DNA from: Streptomyces sp. CB00455
GTDB lineage: Bacteria > Actinomycetota > Actinomycetes > Streptomycetales > Streptomycetaceae
DNA: 64,000 nucleotides
Assembly (NCBI RefSeq): GCF_001905445.1
Contig: NZ_LIVQ01000001.1
Coordinates: forward strand, 496,001-560,000
Direction of reading: 5' to 3'
Under the pieces are notes generated by a model. That model had not been told where the DNA came from, searched no databases, and saw only the letters and a list, made by a program, of their open reading frames with translations. The position numbers and the translations under genes are program-made. Shown in pieces: positions 63,343 through 64,000 of this stretch. Every line of letters starts with the position of its first letter. Position 1 is the stretch's first letter.

Positions 63343-64000
63343 ATGGGGAGCATGGAAGCCTTCCCGGGCGATGTGAGCCCGCCGGGCCGCACGGCGGCCA
63401 CCGGTGAGGGGATCGGCATCGAGGAGCTGGCGCTGGCAGCCCGCAACCACGGGCTGCCCCTGGAGACGCTGCGCTACGAGGTCACCCCGCCCGGCCTGCA
63501 CTACGTCCTGGTCCACTACGACATCCCGGCCGCGGACGCCGGAGGCTGGCGGCTCTGCGTCGGCGGCCGGGTCCGCACGCCGCTGGAGCTGTCCCCGCGG
63601 GACCTCGCCGGGTTTCCCGCCGTCACCCATCGGGTCACCATGGAGTGCGCGGGCAACGGCCGGGCCCGGCTCTCACCCCGGCCGGTCAGCCAGCCCTGGC
63701 TGGTGGAGGCCGTGGGCACGGCGGACTGGACGGGCGTGCCGCTGCGGACCGTGCTCGCCGAGGCCGGAGTGGAGCCCGGCGCCGTGGAGGCCGTCTTCAC
63801 GGGCGCCGACCACGGGGTCGAGCGCGGGGTCGAGCAGGACTACCGGCGCAGCCTGCCGCTGGCGGTCGCCACCGGGGACGACCCCGAGGTGCTGATCGCC
63901 TACGCGATGAACGGCCGGCCGCTGCCTCCGCAGCACGGGTACCCGCTGCGCCTGGTCGTTCCCGGCTGGTACGGCATGGCGCATGTGAAGTGGCTCTGCG
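63343..64000 (+). CDS. Sulfite-oxidase-type molybdopterin enzyme (N-terminal part, cut by window edge)
   Basis: From the ATG at 63343 (GGGAG seven bases upstream) the frame is open to the end, giving 219 residues. ETLRYEVTPPGLHYVLVHYD is followed by WRLCVGGRV and VTMECAGNGRARL, where Cys is the molybdenum ligand; then WTGVPLRTVLAEAGV and HGYPLRLVVPGWYGMAHVKW. This is the Oxidored_molyb fold of sulfite oxidases. No Tat signal is visible, so the enzyme is probably cytoplasmic. The dimerisation domain lies beyond the window. Confidence 0.92.
   Translation, partial: MGSMEAFPGDVSPPGRTAATGEGIGIEELALAARNHGLPLETLRYEVTPPGLHYVLVHYDIPAADAGGWRLCVGGRVRTPLELSPRDLAGFPAVTHRVTMECAGNGRARLSPRPVSQPWLVEAVGTADWTGVPLRTVLAEAGVEPGAVEAVFTGADHGVERGVEQDYRRSLPLAVATGDDPEVLIAYAMNGRPLPPQHGYPLRLVVPGWYGMAHVKWLC

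Overview
The window is high-GC (roughly 70-75% by eye) actinobacterial DNA, almost certainly a Streptomyces chromosome. Third codon positions are nearly all G or C, GTG starts are common, genes have GGAGG-type ribosome sites, and typical Streptomyces families are present: paired RsbW-like ATPases and SpoIIE-type phosphatases, a SigB-family sigma factor, DUF3618/DUF4235 proteins, an FBP-domain protein, nitrobindin-like and MepB-like proteins, and an anti-sigma/ECF pair. No rRNA, tRNA, CRISPR array, transposase or prophage gene was seen. Both ends cut genes: an XRE regulator at the left and a sulfite-oxidase-type molybdoenzyme at the right.

Layout. 0-6 kb: a truncated XRE regulator diverging from a DHA2-type MFS pump, an SOS-response peptidase (YedK/HMCES), a DM13 protein, a complete cofilin/ADF-homology protein (3995-4399), and a type II NADH-dehydrogenase-like flavoprotein. 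6-15 kb: one co-directional signalling block holding an RsbW-like ATPase, a 1,452-residue soluble hybrid histidine kinase with a long HAMP array, an ANTAR-GAF-PAS-PP2C phosphatase, a second RsbW-like ATPase and a STAS anti-anti-sigma factor. 15-26 kb: metabolism and transport (MHS-type MFS, AnmK, PPK2, YbdK ligase, DUF3618-DUF4235 pair behind a SigB-like promoter, CorA, another MFS, a P450 with an ACMSD-like amidohydrolase). 26-34 kb: cold-shock protein, Tat-exported amidase, PRC-barrel protein, MFS, and secreted proteins (ricin-type lectin with a possible beta-pore domain, esterase, lipoprotein) plus an MpaB-family protein. 34-40 kb: anti-sigma/ECF sigma/MerR-B12/FAD-oxidoreductase cassette resembling the light-responsive lit genes, then a FUSC protein and a flavin reductase.

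40.5-42.5 kb is a scar. A 3' fragment of a TrkA/RCK-type gene and a redoxin lacking its C-terminus face each other across a nucleotidyltransferase gene of less GC-rich composition. 42.6-50.9 kb: an EF-G paralog preceded by a 39-codon ORF, nitrobindin-like protein, hydroxyacid dehydrogenase, FBP-domain protein, DoxX, and an ArsR repressor with an MFS exporter whose tail is rich in histidine (probable metal efflux). 50.9-64 kb: a second SpoIIE-type phosphatase, a paoABC-type molybdenum aldehyde oxidoreductase operon, a SigB-family sigma factor followed by dps behind a SigB-like promoter, an epimerase, MepB, an L,D-transpeptidase and the start of the sulfite-oxidase-type gene.

The common theme is stress signalling: two PP2C phosphatases, two anti-sigma ATPases, a STAS protein, a SigB-type sigma factor, and probable SigB-type targets (dps, DUF3618-DUF4235). 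The most unusual gene is the cofilin/ADF homolog, since ADF-H domains belong to the eukaryotic actin system.
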